Below are positions 63,386 to 64,000 of a stretch of DNA of 64,000 nt, in pieces. Position 1 is the stretch's first letter. The number at the start of each line of letters is the position of its first letter. The notes beneath the pieces were generated by a model. That model saw only the letters and a program-made list of their open reading frames with translations. It did not search any database and was not told where the DNA came from. Both the position numbers and the translations under genes were made by a program. This DNA comes from an uncultured Bacteroidota bacterium (lineage in GTDB: Bacteria; Bacteroidota; Bacteroidia; Flavobacteriales; Flavobacteriaceae): positions 1 through 64,000 of the forward strand of contig CABZJM010000004.1 of assembly GCA_902526075.1 (NCBI GenBank), read 5' to 3'.

Positions 63386-64000
63386 ATGAAAAAGATATTT
63401 ATTTTTCTCTTTGTTTCTATACCGTTCTTTGCTTGTTCGCAAGAAAAAGAAAGTTTAAAAGAAAAATTTGCAGATTATTTTTTAATTGGAGCAACTATAA
63501 ATCAAGAGGATTATCAAATTATTGATAAAGATGAAAACATTTTAAAAATTGTTTATGAAGACTTTAACTCAGTGACACCTGAAAACTCAATGAAGTGGAT
63601 GCACTCACACCCTGATTATTCAAAGTTTACATTTTCAAATGCTCAGAAAATTACAGATTTTGCCAAAGAAAATGATATGTATTTATTGGGTCACACCTTG
63701 GTGTGGCATAATCAAGTTCCTGATTATGTTTCAAAAATAGAAGACAAATCAAAATTTAACTTACATGTTAAAAACCACATATATCAATTAGTAACAAGAT
63801 TCAAAGGCAAAGTTGATATGTGGGATGTGGTTAACGAAGCATTAAATGATGATGGATCGCTAAGAGAGACTGTTTTTCTTGAAATGATGGGTGATAATTA
63901 CATAGAAAAAGCGTTTCAATATGCAAATGATACAGATCCAAATGTTGAGCTTGCATACAATGATTACAATCTATATAAGCCAAAGAAAAGACAAGGTGCA
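63386..64000 (+). CDS. GH10 endo-xylanase lipoprotein, truncated by the window edge
   Basis: The first 205 residues of a GH10 endo-1,4-beta-xylanase; the frame is open to the right edge, and about 150 more residues including the nucleophile Glu lie outside. MKKIFIFLFVSIPFFAC is a lipoprotein signal (Cys17), so the enzyme is membrane-anchored. LGHTLVWHNQVP and the acid/base Glu151 in WDVVNEALND are definitive GH10 motifs. It makes xylan the best candidate substrate for the whole locus. No CBM lies before the catalytic domain. It follows a strong terminator, so expression depends on read-through or a promoter hidden in the hairpin region. Confidence 0.95.
   Translation, partial: MKKIFIFLFVSIPFFACSQEKESLKEKFADYFLIGATINQEDYQIIDKDENILKIVYEDFNSVTPENSMKWMHSHPDYSKFTFSNAQKITDFAKENDMYLLGHTLVWHNQVPDYVSKIEDKSKFNLHVKNHIYQLVTRFKGKVDMWDVVNEALNDDGSLRETVFLEMMGDNYIEKAFQYANDTDPNVELAYNDYNLYKPKKRQGA

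Larger units (their letters stand above)
45186..64000 (+). other. Polysaccharide utilization locus, probably for sulfated xylan
   Basis: Ten genes all on the + strand with short spacers: importer pair, GH30, three S1 sulfatases, beta-helix protein with a CBM22-like domain, stand-alone CBM, multi-domain binding protein and GH10. Three products have T9SS sorting domains. The right end is cut by the window, so more enzymes (GH43, GH67/115, esterases, transporters, regulator) may follow. Confidence 0.85.

Overview
The window is AT-rich, densely packed chromosomal DNA from a marine-type member of the Bacteroidota, most likely class Flavobacteriia. Evidence: type IX secretion (T9SS) C-terminal sorting domains on four proteins, a SusC/SusD pair, -7 elements of the TAnnTTTG type instead of E. 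coli-like promoters, almost no Shine-Dalgarno sequences, frequent TTG starts, and flavobacterial gene blocks (ribE-pdxA-DUF177-rpmF, accB-accC). No species call is possible from the sequence alone. There is no phage, insertion sequence, CRISPR array or rRNA operon; the one RNA gene found is a CAU-anticodon tRNA.

Region 1 (1-17023) is mostly housekeeping: an MBL-fold hydrolase, an amino-acid permease fused to universal-stress domains, lepA, a tRNA-dihydrouridine synthase, a LolC/E-type permease, rbfA, methylmalonyl-CoA epimerase, the tRNA, YceI, DoxX, a secreted M1 peptidase, a 1088-residue BNR/VPS10-like propeller protein, an amidohydrolase, DUF2911 and riboflavin synthase. Region 2 (17080-34263) has pdxA-DUF177-rpmF, then an inverted ABC-2 permease/M1-peptidase fusion with its ATPase where fabH is expected, then accB-accC, an FAD oxidoreductase, a histidine phosphatase, a very large T9SS-exported protein with a PEP-synthase-like core, alr and tdk. 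Region 3 (34377-44945) is an rsmI-led operon ending in a 49-residue membrane protein, a YadA-like/S74 autoprocessing protein with a TonB receptor, lpxH-like, queD, MATE and GNAT genes, and a UPF0316 protein facing a 59-residue membrane protein.

Region 4 (45186 to the right edge) is a polysaccharide utilization locus, all on the + strand: susC, susD, terminator, CBM-GH30, three S1 sulfatases, a beta-helix protein carrying an inserted CBM22-like domain, a stand-alone secreted CBM paralogous to the GH30 CBM, a 1199-residue multi-domain T9SS protein, terminator, and a GH10 xylanase cut by the window edge. GH10, GH30 and the CBM22-like domain point to xylan; three sulfatases suggest a sulfated xylan or a xylan in a sulfated matrix. 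Both terminators sit immediately before an enzyme gene with no room for a promoter, which suggests read-through control that favours the binding proteins over the enzymes. No locus regulator is visible.
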